Shown piece after piece: positions 58,801 through 64,000 of a stretch of DNA of 64,000 nt; position 1 is the first letter of the stretch, and each line of letters begins with the position of its first letter. The notes under the pieces were generated by a model. The model saw nothing but the letters and a program-made list of their open reading frames with translations. It did not search any database and was not told where the DNA came from. The DNA comes from Cyanobacterium aponinum PCC 10605 (GTDB lineage Bacteria > Cyanobacteriota > Cyanobacteriia > Cyanobacteriales > Cyanobacteriaceae). Location of the stretch: positions 186,001 to 250,000 of the forward strand of contig NC_019776.1 of NCBI RefSeq assembly GCF_000317675.1. The letters are read 5' to 3'. The position numbers were made by a program, and so were the translations under genes.

Positions 58801-59429
58801 AAAATGACTTAATTAACGGAAAAGGAGCAAATGATGCTCTTTATGGACGAGAAGGAGATGATGTAATCATAAGTGAAAGCGGTAATAGCATTCTCGATGG
58901 AGATACAGGTAATGATACTCTTATTGGTTCAATGGACAACGATATTATGCGTGGAGGTATAGACAATGATTTATTAATAGGTGGTGGTGGAGATGACCAA
59001 ATGGTTGCCGGTAATGGCAATGATACTCTTGTCGGTGGTGATGGTGCGGATGAATTAATTGGCGATGCTGGAGCTGACTATTTTGTTTATGCTTCTGCCA
59101 CTGACTCATTGCTCAATGGTTATGACTACATCAAAGATTTTAACTCTAGCGAAGGGGATAAAATCATTACTGAAAATACCCTTAACAATGTCATGGATAT
59201 TGGCTTGATTTCCAATTTGAATGAGTCTTCTATTCAAAGCACCCTTAGTGGATTAGCTGAAAATACTGCGGTAGTACTTGAATTAAATGGTGTTTCTGCA
59301 CAATACTTTTTGGTAATCAATCAATCAGGAGTTGGTTTTGATGCAAATTCTGACACCTTTATTCGCATAAATACCAATCAATTAACAATGGCGGACTTTA
59401 TGACATTAAACAGTTCAGGTTTAGTTTAA
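46878..59429 (+). CDS. Giant cadherin-like repeat adhesin with C-terminal RTX repeats
   Basis: 4183 residues, 12.5 kb. No N-terminal signal peptide. About 24 repeats of roughly 100-200 residues fill residues 1-3900, most joined by a linker like IPVNDEPTL or NPVNDAPT, the tandem calcium-binding cadherin/VCBS-like style. A calcium-binding RTX block follows at about 3970-4075 (GTPQNDLINGKGANDALYGR, SMDNDIMRGGIDNDLLIGGG, GNGNDTLVGGDGADELIGDA). The C-terminal 100 residues are a hydrophobic/polar tail. This is a type I secretion layout, with the export signal at the C-terminus and calcium-driven folding outside the cell. Likely a surface-attached or released adhesin for cell-cell or surface contact. 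No type I secretion genes are in the window. Confidence 0.93.
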   Translation: MAITIIDVNPTPFEYIFNEDNLFTFNTISLNDDPSATITVTLTVSNGTLTLDTNAIPNLTFTTGDGTNDTAVEFSGTLADVNDALSGLTFTPNTHFNGNETLSISISSSVPDGTNPPIVTPDSQNVSLAITAVNDDPVLTPISALAVDEGEANVVFTDAQFGLSDPDIITGQQVVTQQIVSIESLPTKGTLRLNGNILVVGSVFSYDQLSQLTYTHNGDDVSPGDTDFFTVKVNDGGGGESAPTQINIDLIPVNIAPIIAFDEVAFLEGSINNIRFPVIDLGDNADTPETATITINAVDNAGQGTLYFDADNNGQYTTGEDLFVNQTFTADQVFKIKFDSNGAEPSLPLPSYTITVTDAGGGLGAGNELSSTATIPVFINPVDDDPTLGVNNSLTVEGGSTTVITDSFLRVDDIDSEAKNLVYSLDSRPTKGVLQLYIGGATGDKNDDNNWVNLGIGGLFSQKQINDEDIRYVHEVHSTNLTDTDSFSFVVRDSALRTIFPIADEEGGIRSTPLPSIDPRPLDIITFNININNPQTDPLVTNPSGSTTGYGGDTGTRLDNAPIVDVATTFTKNNSPQVPNEGGFNVITDEMLNYKFVNSGVTVIPNEQVVYTLKSLPDNIDPGGGLFKNGVKLVVDSTFTQQDINDGLITFVHNDTENFISSFDYSVSYGGEVRINDTFSIDVNPVNDTPTIGQGSSVTLKEGEVTTITSSQLSLNDVDGVGSDKSTGFATINNLEFQVTALPTRGTLFLDANNNGIIDVGEEITTTQWITKQDLIDGKVKYLHDGTENFIDQFTVRARDDQNRPEGQPDSSISGTADINIDVFPVNDTPIVPLTSSINPANDIIIPDPFPGEVATATNKGLGFITPLNEGDTGLIDNSLLQAIDSDNNRIQRQYRLSQAVQNGTLLLDGKVLGVGSTFTQKDIDDGKLSYKHNGSENFTDFFRFTISDGNKTTQVAQFNIQVNPLNDKATLATATTTFNLDSTSPLPITGISLADVDLVNVAVGETDRIRVTIDPKLTQAFNGQNSGDTFNAGTLNLVTTNNITFIQGTNNTLGNKLVIEGTLADINNALASLTYQTNTDLNQTIALNVTVDDRLYDGSGNVIGANGGLLNQGTNGGTSPLDDSNNTVTRIININVSTANDNTILNVPANVTVTEDVASGAIFSGIEVRDPDTFQTTNNTVQLTVTNGTLSFNNPPSGFTITGNGTDTITITGTFEPIAIDALFNALGYTGDVNFNGIDTLEIQALGQGSVGQGGSNIAIADIPINVTPVNDVPTLAVPGAQNITSNSPLVFNTTNGNVITIDDLADLNNNGVDNFTVTLTAGSGTLALSGSSTLTDTDGNAAIITITGTKNDINNALNGLSFTPDDYNNDAPININVLVNDLGNGSPTVGDNPLTATNNIRVNISDQNNAPSFVDLDATPTYTENGSAIVLDSNATVIDPELSGLFNNWNGASLTLERQSGANSEDIFGTTGNLTFSGSDVILNGTTIGTLATNSNGTLTITFNNSATTARVNSALQQITYNNSSEDPPTSVAIAYTINDGNPIINQGAGGALTGSGLINITITPQADAPVITPTTGNAIFTEAVGQIGNNTAISVDNAITLTDVDDTQMASATISISSGFTAGDVLAVNTSGTSITAIYDFNTGVLSLSGTDSKTNYEAVLKSLTFVHTGDDPTNTTRTITYNVTDANSDGAGTDTGTATRNITVIPINDEPTLISNGLDPKFVEGNNFKTLFNNSVTSTIEAGQLINQLVFTVSNLSNGGNERLRINGTPFNLTNGTNFTLSSGLYSGNVSVSGGIATVTINSSSGATSAQINALVDSIAYRNFSQDPTAGNRVVTITSITDNGGVLDGGDNNSNPNLISTIEVIPVNDQPTLNATGVSNAPYNENASAVDLFSTISSSTIESGQTLTQLQLTVNNVSDGVNEVLNIDGSAVTLTNGNTVNTTNGYTINVSESSGTATLTITKTGNATPSQINSLVNGLSYQNNSEAPTAGNRTITITTLTDSGANNSFDVDGVTYDNDNFNENINRIATVVVNPINDAPVLNPVPDLSLSTTEDIGIPSGAVGFLIGNFVDLVDGNNNDNITDVDDNPFTGIALTNASNLGKIYYSTNNGTNWTEFTGTLSDSNALLLANDGNTRLFFSPNTDINGTLVSGITFRAWDQTTGTNGVTANTTTNGGTTAFSSATDTIRINIAPVNDAPTRTSATTNLTSILEDNTNPVGATVDSLFNPTFSDVRDNQIVNGGSSPNDFAGIAITNNNANASTQGVWQYSSNGGTSWTPLPSVSSGSAFVLAPTDLLRFVPVANYHGTPGSLIARLIDTSSGAVTSGTTANVSNDTSLSGVTTPYSNSGNAVTLNTGIISVNDEPSGADNTVTTNEDQSYIFNIADFGFTDLPNDAIAPNSLNRVLITTLPTNGTLTLNGSSITAGTFINIADISAGNLRFAPDTNENGNNYANFTFQVEDNGGTTNGGVNLDQTPNTITINVNPVNDAPTAQGTVSINQESEDDNNPSGTIINSLILDPANYSDNLDDIVTAVGTDNDTPLSAIAVTGSTDYVAGQGTWQYSNGSGGWINIPVSGLSDTTALIIPAGRDIRFVPNPNFFGTPGSLTVRLADGTNILTASNSSSDFKNLGTVGGTSAWSNGTVTITTNGITNINDRPTATNTSITGAVEDNPTPALDVTGANFGYSDATDNQTGIIGGGNASTSFGGIAIVGNTANSVTQGNWEYNTGSGWVNVGLVSDNSALILPENAQLRFNPNPNFNGTPDPLSIRVADTSQTFASGVNITGNLTQTSTWSETIDLSAIISPRNDNPVLTATHGNIFVTENNTTGTGNSIEPVNLLSNSNVTDIDLSTTNGLNSSIFGAGTITAQITDGVSGDILQINPSFTLPNGVTVSGGTGNIPFLITLDGDTTLTEVNDILNNIQYRSSSDNPTNFGTDNTRQYNIFVNDGNNIQGVNNAGGLNPLNSNTLSGGIAITPTNDPPVIDFDPTDLGTLNYTTTFTEMSVPDTGANAVNFTINNGSGTNVSDPDSTLLSNLTISIDSNTIQTGDQLRLGITVIDLTSATGSGTITYGGTTFAYNVSDVSGQRTITFTNNSGVTVPLTDFETLVDDLKYNSSSDDPNGTRVFSATVTDDDNLISSIATFTVNLVGVNDSPIFTDLDNLTHIEGEPAEIYDNDVTLSDIDSPNFNGGFLRIFYPTPLNLGGVNNSSFDSGDQLGINTSGDITITGANNNIVNYQGQRIGVIVTGLNGQDGSELRIRFDRDQATPTAVEALIENVTFNNTSDDPSANDRRIRFLVIDGDGQNNGGSDRTALTRTITVIPVNDEPTLTATPLNPNYIEDNSPVQVFSGTVADAIESGQTLTDFQLTITNITDTNEILTIDGTPITLSNGSGTTTNGLNYTLSIDVSNTATLTFSGGNLSESSFQTLVNNIAYENTSDIPNDSNTRVVTITSLTDNGNNGTNYTDENGNIYIDDNINDTLAITSTITIIPTNDPPEGINSTINVNEDNDYVFQVTDFPFTDIEGDDLSAVIIESLPSNGILLYNGNLVDPANNINDVIPIADINNGNLIFRPTNPNENRIGSSYTNFQFRVQDDGGTANGGNDTAINTNILNINLNPVNDAPTGKDVILSDPKYTGYGTPPYYTISNIFNTANGNFNDNTDQVTGGSSANDLLGIAVVGNNAPNSGQGQWQYLAGRSWRSIPSTISDNNALLLLPTTRIRFLSASGFTGIPEPLEVRLVDNNNGTGTAFGTFLNFSSVNLATRSTGLNGTNPTNTSAISDKVDIYTDGTVNTPPVINDLDGKSFTTNINSGVFVIDAQVNPSGSPKVTLIDNELLKNTGTLIVQAQGNFYFGGDITGETIGFGAGVTVNGNILSISGTQIGTFTGGSNGNPLEITFAKELTQTEANILIQNITYNVNEHKGIRKLSFIANDSELNSNLAEVYIRVDDPWSPDNTMIGDESEQPRSDTIIGTPQNDLINGKGANDALYGREGDDVIISESGNSILDGDTGNDTLIGSMDNDIMRGGIDNDLLIGGGGDDQMVAGNGNDTLVGGDGADELIGDAGADYFVYASATDSLLNGYDYIKDFNSSEGDKIITENTLNNVMDIGLISNLNESSIQSTLSGLAENTAVVLELNGVSAQYFLVINQSGVGFDANSDTFIRINTNQLTMADFMTLNSSGLV

Positions 59430-59437
59430 CTTTGTCG

Positions 59438-59462
59438 GGGTTGAATATTATTCAACCCTCTT
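59438..59462 (+). terminator. Terminator of the adhesin gene
   Basis: GGGTTGAAT (59438-59446) and ATTCAACCC (59450-59458) around a three-base loop, nine base pairs, 9 bases after the stop. The downstream T-run is weak (TCTT). Confidence 0.6.
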
Positions 59463-59682
59463 AAATCACCTGAGTTTGAGGAAAAAACTATTGAAAAATA
59501 AGAAGTTAAAACCTATTAGTCAACAAAATTTAAAAATTTCCCCGAAACAATCATTTAATTGAGAAAAAAGGTATTAAAAAATCAATTTAACCTTATTTTG
59601 CAGCAATTATAAGTATTTTTTACTGTTTTCTACCACAATTAGACAATTTTATATCGAATTCAGGTTAACTCAATCATGTAAT
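59463..59682. other. Intergenic region between convergent genes
   Basis: No gene. Contains the 16-base string TAGACAATTTTATATC (59640-59655) also present upstream of the adhesin at 46322-46337, followed by aattcaggttaac, which resembles the outer end of the MITE-like family. Confidence 0.5.
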
Positions 59683-62600
59683 TTAGAAACGTAGATCACC
59701 TTTTAAACTACCGATGAAATCTCCATTTTCTGTAACTCCCAATTCTAAACGCATGGAAGCTCTACTATCTGGCATTTGATAGTCAATAACCCCGCCATAA
59801 CTTAATTCTTCTTCCCTACTATTAAATCCTTGATTAAGATCTATATAGTTACGAACATAAGGACCAATTAAAATGTTATCTGTAACTTTTTGTGTTGCTT
59901 CTAAACCAAAATAAACGGTATTCCCTAACTCTAAGTTACCTTTTAAAATAGGTCCATTATTAAAACTGAATCTCCCATTGAGAAAACCGACAACAGAGCC
60001 GTTTCCATATTGAGGAATAATACCCAATGCACCTGTGACAGAAGTACCATAAGTGCGAGTTTGACGAGAGTATGTATAAGCAAGGGTAATCTGCCAAGGA
60101 TTATTTCCACTACTAGCACTATTCCAACTAAAACGAAATAAAGGGCTATGAGTGCTGATGGCTTTTAATATATTATTTTCATCAAACTCAGGAGAGGAAA
60201 AGTTAGCTGTGGTTAAAGCATTTACATAAATCCCAACACTTGGTTCTTTCAAGCCAAAATCATTACGACTAATATCTCCTGCAGAATTGGGATCAACATT
60301 AAACCAAATACCTGCATTAGCACTGTAAGCCCAATCTCCCGATGTTCCAGCATAGAGTCCTTCTATGGTAGGTAAGTTAATATAACCATTAAAGTATTTA
60401 AGATTTATATCTCTTGTAAAATCTCTTCGTAACACTAAACGATCATAAGCTAAGTCAAAAGTTGTAATCGGCACTGGATAGGTTGTTAAGTAGCGAGAAT
60501 TAAATTCCTGCACAAATTTTTGTCCTTCAGGACTAATTAAAACTACCTGACTGGCAAAGTTTTCATTGATGGGTTGTCCTCTATTTTCAAACTCTGTTGC
60601 TTGTAAAGGTGTGGGATTACCTAAAAAGGTTAAAGGGCCAAAATCTTCATTAGAAAGTCTTGCAGACTCCACAAAAGTTTCTCCCTCAGTCCAATCACCT
60701 ATATCTTGTTGAATGAATTGTACTGCCCTTTTGATATTGCCTGTTCTAATCTGAAAAATATCTGACTCATCAGGAGTAACATAGGTGGGGAAGGTAATAA
60801 AACCTGACACCTGATTTAAACTACTGGCAGAATTACCGTAGCCGAGAGTACTGTTTAAGCGTACATTTATATCCCGTCTTTGTTCAGATGTGGCTTTAGT
60901 GGTAATGGGTTTAAAAATTTCGTTATTATCTCTCCTCTCTCTGGCTTTTTCGAGACTTTCATCCAAAATATGAAGATCTAAAGTGTGAAATATTGCCCCT
61001 AACATCATACCAATACTCGCATTAATACTTTGAGTCTCATCAACATTGTTAAAATCGTCTGAAAGAGTTACGGATAAGCCGGGGTTAGTAAATAAATTAT
61101 AAAAAACTGCACCTATATCTTCTTGGGAATATTGCAGTAGAAAACGATTATGTAAACCACTGAAGTAAAATCTGTACCAGTCTTTTTGGTCATTGGCAAT
61201 TTCAAAAGTGTTAATTTCTGGGGGTTGAATACCCATGCCAAGCCAAAAAAGTGAATTCCAATAATGATTATTTCTTTCTTTTTGGGTTAAGAAAGGATTG
61301 ACAAGGATATTTAGTAAATCTTGATTGTCAAATTTTCCATCCTGAGCAATTTTGACTCCGGGGGTGGAGGTAACTTCACGGTTAAAAATGGGTGCTGATT
61401 CTCCTGTAATGGGATTTGTCCAATAAATTCCTGCTCCTTCTAATATTTCCTTGGGTATTGTTTCACCCTGTCTCACATCAACTTCTGCTAAAGCCCTTAA
61501 ATCATTAGTTGGGAAACCTTGTAAGATTAAAGGACTATTTTCCACATCTAAATTACGAAATAATGCTCCTCCCCCTTGTGGATTAAAGGTAGAACCAACA
61601 CCAATTTGACTATCATTGAGTGCCTGAGGTGAAGGTAAAATAATTGTGTCCTTTCCCACTGCTCCTAAATTATCTGTATTAAATTGAATATCCCCTGCTG
61701 GTACTCCTTCTGGGTTAACGACTTCTCCAGCTAAACTAAATACTTGAAAATCTGATAAATCTTGAACTTTAAATAGTCTTTGTAAATCATTGGGAATTAC
61801 CCAAACCGCTTGATAACCAGTGAAACTTTGTCTTTGAGTTAATACTTGTCGTTGGGTAATCTCTGTTTGTTTCCCCTCATAAATTGATCCTGCTAAAATA
61901 CCTGCAACACTACCAACAATGGTGTTATCTTCTAGTACCCAATACAGTTGATCTTTATAGGGATAGTAACCAAAACCAAATTTATTCCAAAAGGGATTGC
62001 GATCGGACTCTCTTAAGTCTAAATTAAGATACATATCATCGATGCGAGGCTTAAAGATAAAAGGAGAAAAAGTGAGACTATCTGAACCTCCGACAATCCA
62101 AGGATATTTTGTGGCAGTACCGCTTAAAGCCTTATCAATAAATTCTGCTACCACTTCAGGGGGTACAGTTATGGTATCTGGAGGCTCTTCTTCTGGCTCT
62201 GGGGGCTCATCTTGTAAGGGTTCAACAGGTAAGGTTCTGGGGTCAGGTTGACGCTCAAAAGGTATTAGTCTATCTTCTGCTAATAAATCACTTTGGGCAA
62301 ATAATTTTTCTTGAAAAAAGCTATATTCATCAGCGTTTTGCCAATTTCGACTTTGGTTTTCTGTAGTATTTAAAGCTAATGAACCAAGGGAAAAAGATGG
62401 ATTAAGAGCGATCGCACTTTCTGGAATAAGTAATTGTGCTACTTCATATTCTTCTATATTCTGAGCCAGAAGATTGTTATTGAAAGGAGTAAAATTCACC
62501 CCCGACTCAAAACTGTAGGGATTAAAAGCGATCCGCAAAGCGGCATCTTCGATGGATACATCTTGAGGTGGTGTAATAAATAACTGTGCTACTTCATATT

Positions 62601-63081
62601 TTTCTATATTCTGAGCCAGAAGATTGTTATTGAAGGGGGTAAAACTCACCTGCTCATCAAAACTATAAGGATTAAGAGCGATCCGCAAAGCGGCATCTTC
62701 GATGAGTTCACTTTCTGGGATGAATAACTGTGCTACTTCATATTCTTCTATATTCTGAACTATTATGTTTGACCTAACAAAGTCATAACTTGAGCTGAAG
62801 AATAAAAATTGTTTCTCATCGTTTACTACTACCCATTGCTTACTGTCAGTAGTGTATTGTTTTTCGTCAATATTTTTCAAATCCTGAGATTGGTTTTCTG
62901 ATCCCGTATCAAATAATTTCTCTGTATCCGTAAAAGCACTATCAGTAAAAATACTTGCACAACCATCACTTGTACTTTGTAAAAAGCTCAATAAGAATAC
63001 TATGAAACCTAAAATATTTTTGTTAATAATATTGCCCCCAAATGAAGATAAAAGTGCATTATATCCATACTTTTTTTTCAT
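59683..63081 (-). CDS. Putative outer-membrane beta-barrel protein with N-terminal tandem repeats
   Basis: 1132 residues, family not recognised. A hydrophobic export segment lies at about 23-40 (ILGFIVFLLSFLQS). Residues about 110-225 hold three degenerate copies of a roughly 50-residue unit, each with NIEEYEVAQLFIPES or a variant, then IEDAALRIALNPYSF and FTPFNNNLLAQ. A proline/glutamate linker follows (about 280-300), then a long beta-strand-rich region with alternating hydrophobic/polar strands (LLQYSQEDIGAVFYNLF, FRFSWNSASSGNNPWQITLA, YTYSRQTRTY). The last residues SLKGDLRF end in phenylalanine, as in many outer-membrane barrels. It is tail to tail with the adhesin, and a function as its surface partner is only a suggestion. 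Confidence 0.65.
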   Translation of the reverse strand: MKKKYGYNALLSSFGGNIINKNILGFIVFLLSFLQSTSDGCASIFTDSAFTDTEKLFDTGSENQSQDLKNIDEKQYTTDSKQWVVVNDEKQFLFFSSSYDFVRSNIIVQNIEEYEVAQLFIPESELIEDAALRIALNPYSFDEQVSFTPFNNNLLAQNIEKYEVAQLFITPPQDVSIEDAALRIAFNPYSFESGVNFTPFNNNLLAQNIEEYEVAQLLIPESAIALNPSFSLGSLALNTTENQSRNWQNADEYSFFQEKLFAQSDLLAEDRLIPFERQPDPRTLPVEPLQDEPPEPEEEPPDTITVPPEVVAEFIDKALSGTATKYPWIVGGSDSLTFSPFIFKPRIDDMYLNLDLRESDRNPFWNKFGFGYYPYKDQLYWVLEDNTIVGSVAGILAGSIYEGKQTEITQRQVLTQRQSFTGYQAVWVIPNDLQRLFKVQDLSDFQVFSLAGEVVNPEGVPAGDIQFNTDNLGAVGKDTIILPSPQALNDSQIGVGSTFNPQGGGALFRNLDVENSPLILQGFPTNDLRALAEVDVRQGETIPKEILEGAGIYWTNPITGESAPIFNREVTSTPGVKIAQDGKFDNQDLLNILVNPFLTQKERNNHYWNSLFWLGMGIQPPEINTFEIANDQKDWYRFYFSGLHNRFLLQYSQEDIGAVFYNLFTNPGLSVTLSDDFNNVDETQSINASIGMMLGAIFHTLDLHILDESLEKARERRDNNEIFKPITTKATSEQRRDINVRLNSTLGYGNSASSLNQVSGFITFPTYVTPDESDIFQIRTGNIKRAVQFIQQDIGDWTEGETFVESARLSNEDFGPLTFLGNPTPLQATEFENRGQPINENFASQVVLISPEGQKFVQEFNSRYLTTYPVPITTFDLAYDRLVLRRDFTRDINLKYFNGYINLPTIEGLYAGTSGDWAYSANAGIWFNVDPNSAGDISRNDFGLKEPSVGIYVNALTTANFSSPEFDENNILKAISTHSPLFRFSWNSASSGNNPWQITLAYTYSRQTRTYGTSVTGALGIIPQYGNGSVVGFLNGRFSFNNGPILKGNLELGNTVYFGLEATQKVTDNILIGPYVRNYIDLNQGFNSREEELSYGGVIDYQMPDSRASMRLELGVTENGDFIGSLKGDLRF

Positions 63082-63162
63082 ATTAAATTTTTCTTAAAAT
63101 TTTCGTAGCATCTTTACAAACACTTTAAAAATAAGAATATATATTTATTTTGGATATGTAAA

Positions 63163-63455
63163 AGACATCTCCAAAATATAATAACTAAAAATTGGTATAA
63201 TCCTATTAATTTTTATGCCAAGTGCGAGCGATCATAATGAATAATTATACTTGGGTTTATATTCAAAACCATCCTCAAGAAACAAAAAGATTATTAGGTA
63301 TCAATTACGAACAATTACAGCAACTCATTGATTACCTTAAATTTCTTGAAGATAATGAGAATAAAGCACAAGAAACAAAGAAAAAACCATCGCCCCATCA
63401 AAAAAAAACCTCTAAACATTTATGGTAAAACGTTTATGAATTTTTGGAGATGTCT
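63163..63455. mobile_element. Deletion derivative of an insertion sequence
   Basis: 293 bases bounded by perfect inverted repeats AGACATCTCCAAAA (63163-63176) and TTTTGGAGATGTCT (63442-63455), flanked by TAAA-like sequence on both sides. Inside is the 5' end of a transposase gene. The element is non-autonomous. Confidence 0.75.
63237..63428 (+). pseudogene. N-terminal fragment of an IS5-like transposase
   Basis: 63 codons from ATG at 63237: MNNYTWVYIQNHPQETKRLL, GINYEQLQQLIDYLKFLEDN, then a lysine-rich end. The helical N-terminus resembles IS5-family transposases (helix-turn-helix of the DDE_Tnp_4 type). The rest of the 250-300-residue enzyme, including the DDE site, is deleted; the frame stops before the right inverted repeat. 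Confidence 0.7.
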
Positions 63456-63726
63456 AAAGAAAATGTTTTTACATATTGATTTTTCACAATCATACTATCA
63501 TGTGTATTGAGATTCAATAGAGAAAAAAGTAGTATAAAAAATACTAATAATAAAACAAATAAATAAACAATAAAAAGTTTCTTTTTTTCACATAATATTA
63601 TAATATTAAATGATACTAAAGATTTAACTAAATTCACTTCGTCATTTTAATATATTAAGTGAATGTATGTTGGTATTTAGTAGTTAATTCATTCTTGAAA
63701 ACAAATATCTACTTAGGTATAAACCA

Positions 63727-64000
63727 TGAAAAAAACTTTATTAGCTTTAGGTGTAGCAGGATTAGGTTCTTTATTAGCCACTCCTGCTTTTGCTCAAACT
63801 TACTCTTCCGGTTCTTCGACTATTGTTTTAATGAACGGAGCTAGTCAATCTGTCGGTGCAGAAGTTAGTCTTCCTTCTGGAACTTACTTTACAGGTGGTT
63901 TTGCTAATGAACTTGCTACCCCTGCCCAAGTAGATGGTGCCGTAGTTGTGACTCCTGCACTTGAAGACGAAACTGAGTTTTTAGCAGTTAATGAACAGGC
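63727..64000 (+). CDS. Secreted protein, partial (runs off the window)
   Basis: 91 codons to the window edge. MKKTLLALGVAGLGSLLATP and AFAQ form a clear signal peptide with cleavage after AFA (residue 23). The mature part starts QTYSSGSSTIVLMNGASQS, then VGAEVSLPSGTYFTGGFAN, and is acidic and beta-strand-like. Family not recognised. The C-terminus is not visible. It is on the opposite strand from the outer-membrane protein, 645 bases beyond its start codon. Confidence 0.75.

Noticed and set aside
46878-59429. Several minus-strand open frames of 60-130 codons inside the adhesin
   Set aside because: They are mirror frames of the repetitive adhesin sequence; the plus frame is a single uninterrupted 4183-codon gene with clear domains.
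63328-63510. 60-residue frame overlapping the transposase fragment
   Set aside because: Shadow frame of the IS derivative that extends past its right inverted repeat; no family resemblance.
63434-63637. Hydrophobic 67-residue open frame on the minus strand
   Set aside because: Built of AT-rich Phe/Leu/Ile codons in an intergenic region overlapping the IS right end; no start context or family pattern.

Overview
The window is chromosomal DNA from a cyanobacterium. Evidence includes light-dependent protochlorophyllide reductase, the NDH-1 subunit NdhM, the carotenoid hydroxylase CrtR, the cyanobacterial type of pyruvate kinase with a C-terminal PEP-utiliser domain, and many copies of the HIP1 octamer GCGATCGC, inside genes as well as between them. 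The AT-rich coding style and the intergenic repeats fit the Cyanobacterium/Geminocystis group, but that placement is inference.

Layout. 0.2-3.6 kb: a lipid kinase, then translation genes (L33, S18, tRNA-Arg, L10 leader, L10, L7/L12). 4.0-9.9 kb: initiator tRNA, three membrane or envelope proteins in a row (DUF3153, GerMN, DUF2993), a large REC-PAS-GGDEF-EAL signalling protein and a glycine-zipper secreted protein. 10.2-19.5 kb: an ADP-forming acyl-CoA synthetase/GNAT fusion, glycosyltransferase, dead toxin-antitoxin relics, acyltransferase, redoxin, histidine kinase and pyruvate kinase. 19.7-22.3 kb: two paralogous long coiled-coil proteins facing an XRE regulator, the least explained locus here. 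22.5-27.6 kb: KhpA-S16 operon, HisA, a probable small RNA, a GST-type reductase, a creatininase-family and a nitrilase-family enzyme. 27.7-29.25 kb: a mobile-element graveyard (group II intron with a gutted protein, a small ribbon-helix-helix gene, a tnpB relic). 29.3-43.6 kb: mostly housekeeping (TyrA, POR, an ATPase, GpmI, ComB, PmbA, MtnC, an LRAT-fold protein, EcfT, NdhM, CrtR, L19). 43.7-46.1 kb: tRNA-Trp, SecE, NusG, L11, L1. 46.9-59.4 kb: one 4183-residue cadherin-like/RTX adhesin. It lies tail to tail with a 1132-residue putative outer-membrane protein carrying its own repeats. The window ends in a small IS deletion derivative and the start of a secreted protein.

Main observations. 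L10 probably starts at an ATT codon. The L11-L1 and L10-L12 pairs, usually contiguous, are about 42 kb apart. Two small RNAs are predicted from near-consensus promoters plus terminators. A compact three-way-junction element lies after L1. A MITE-like family with imperfect terminal inverted repeats occurs three times. An EAL domain has lost catalytic residues while its GGDEF partner looks intact. Several dead genes are readable at sequence level: an antitoxin with one amber codon, a truncated PIN toxin, a frameshifted coiled-coil gene and a tnpB 3' end. Family assignments rest on recognised motifs; no database search was possible.
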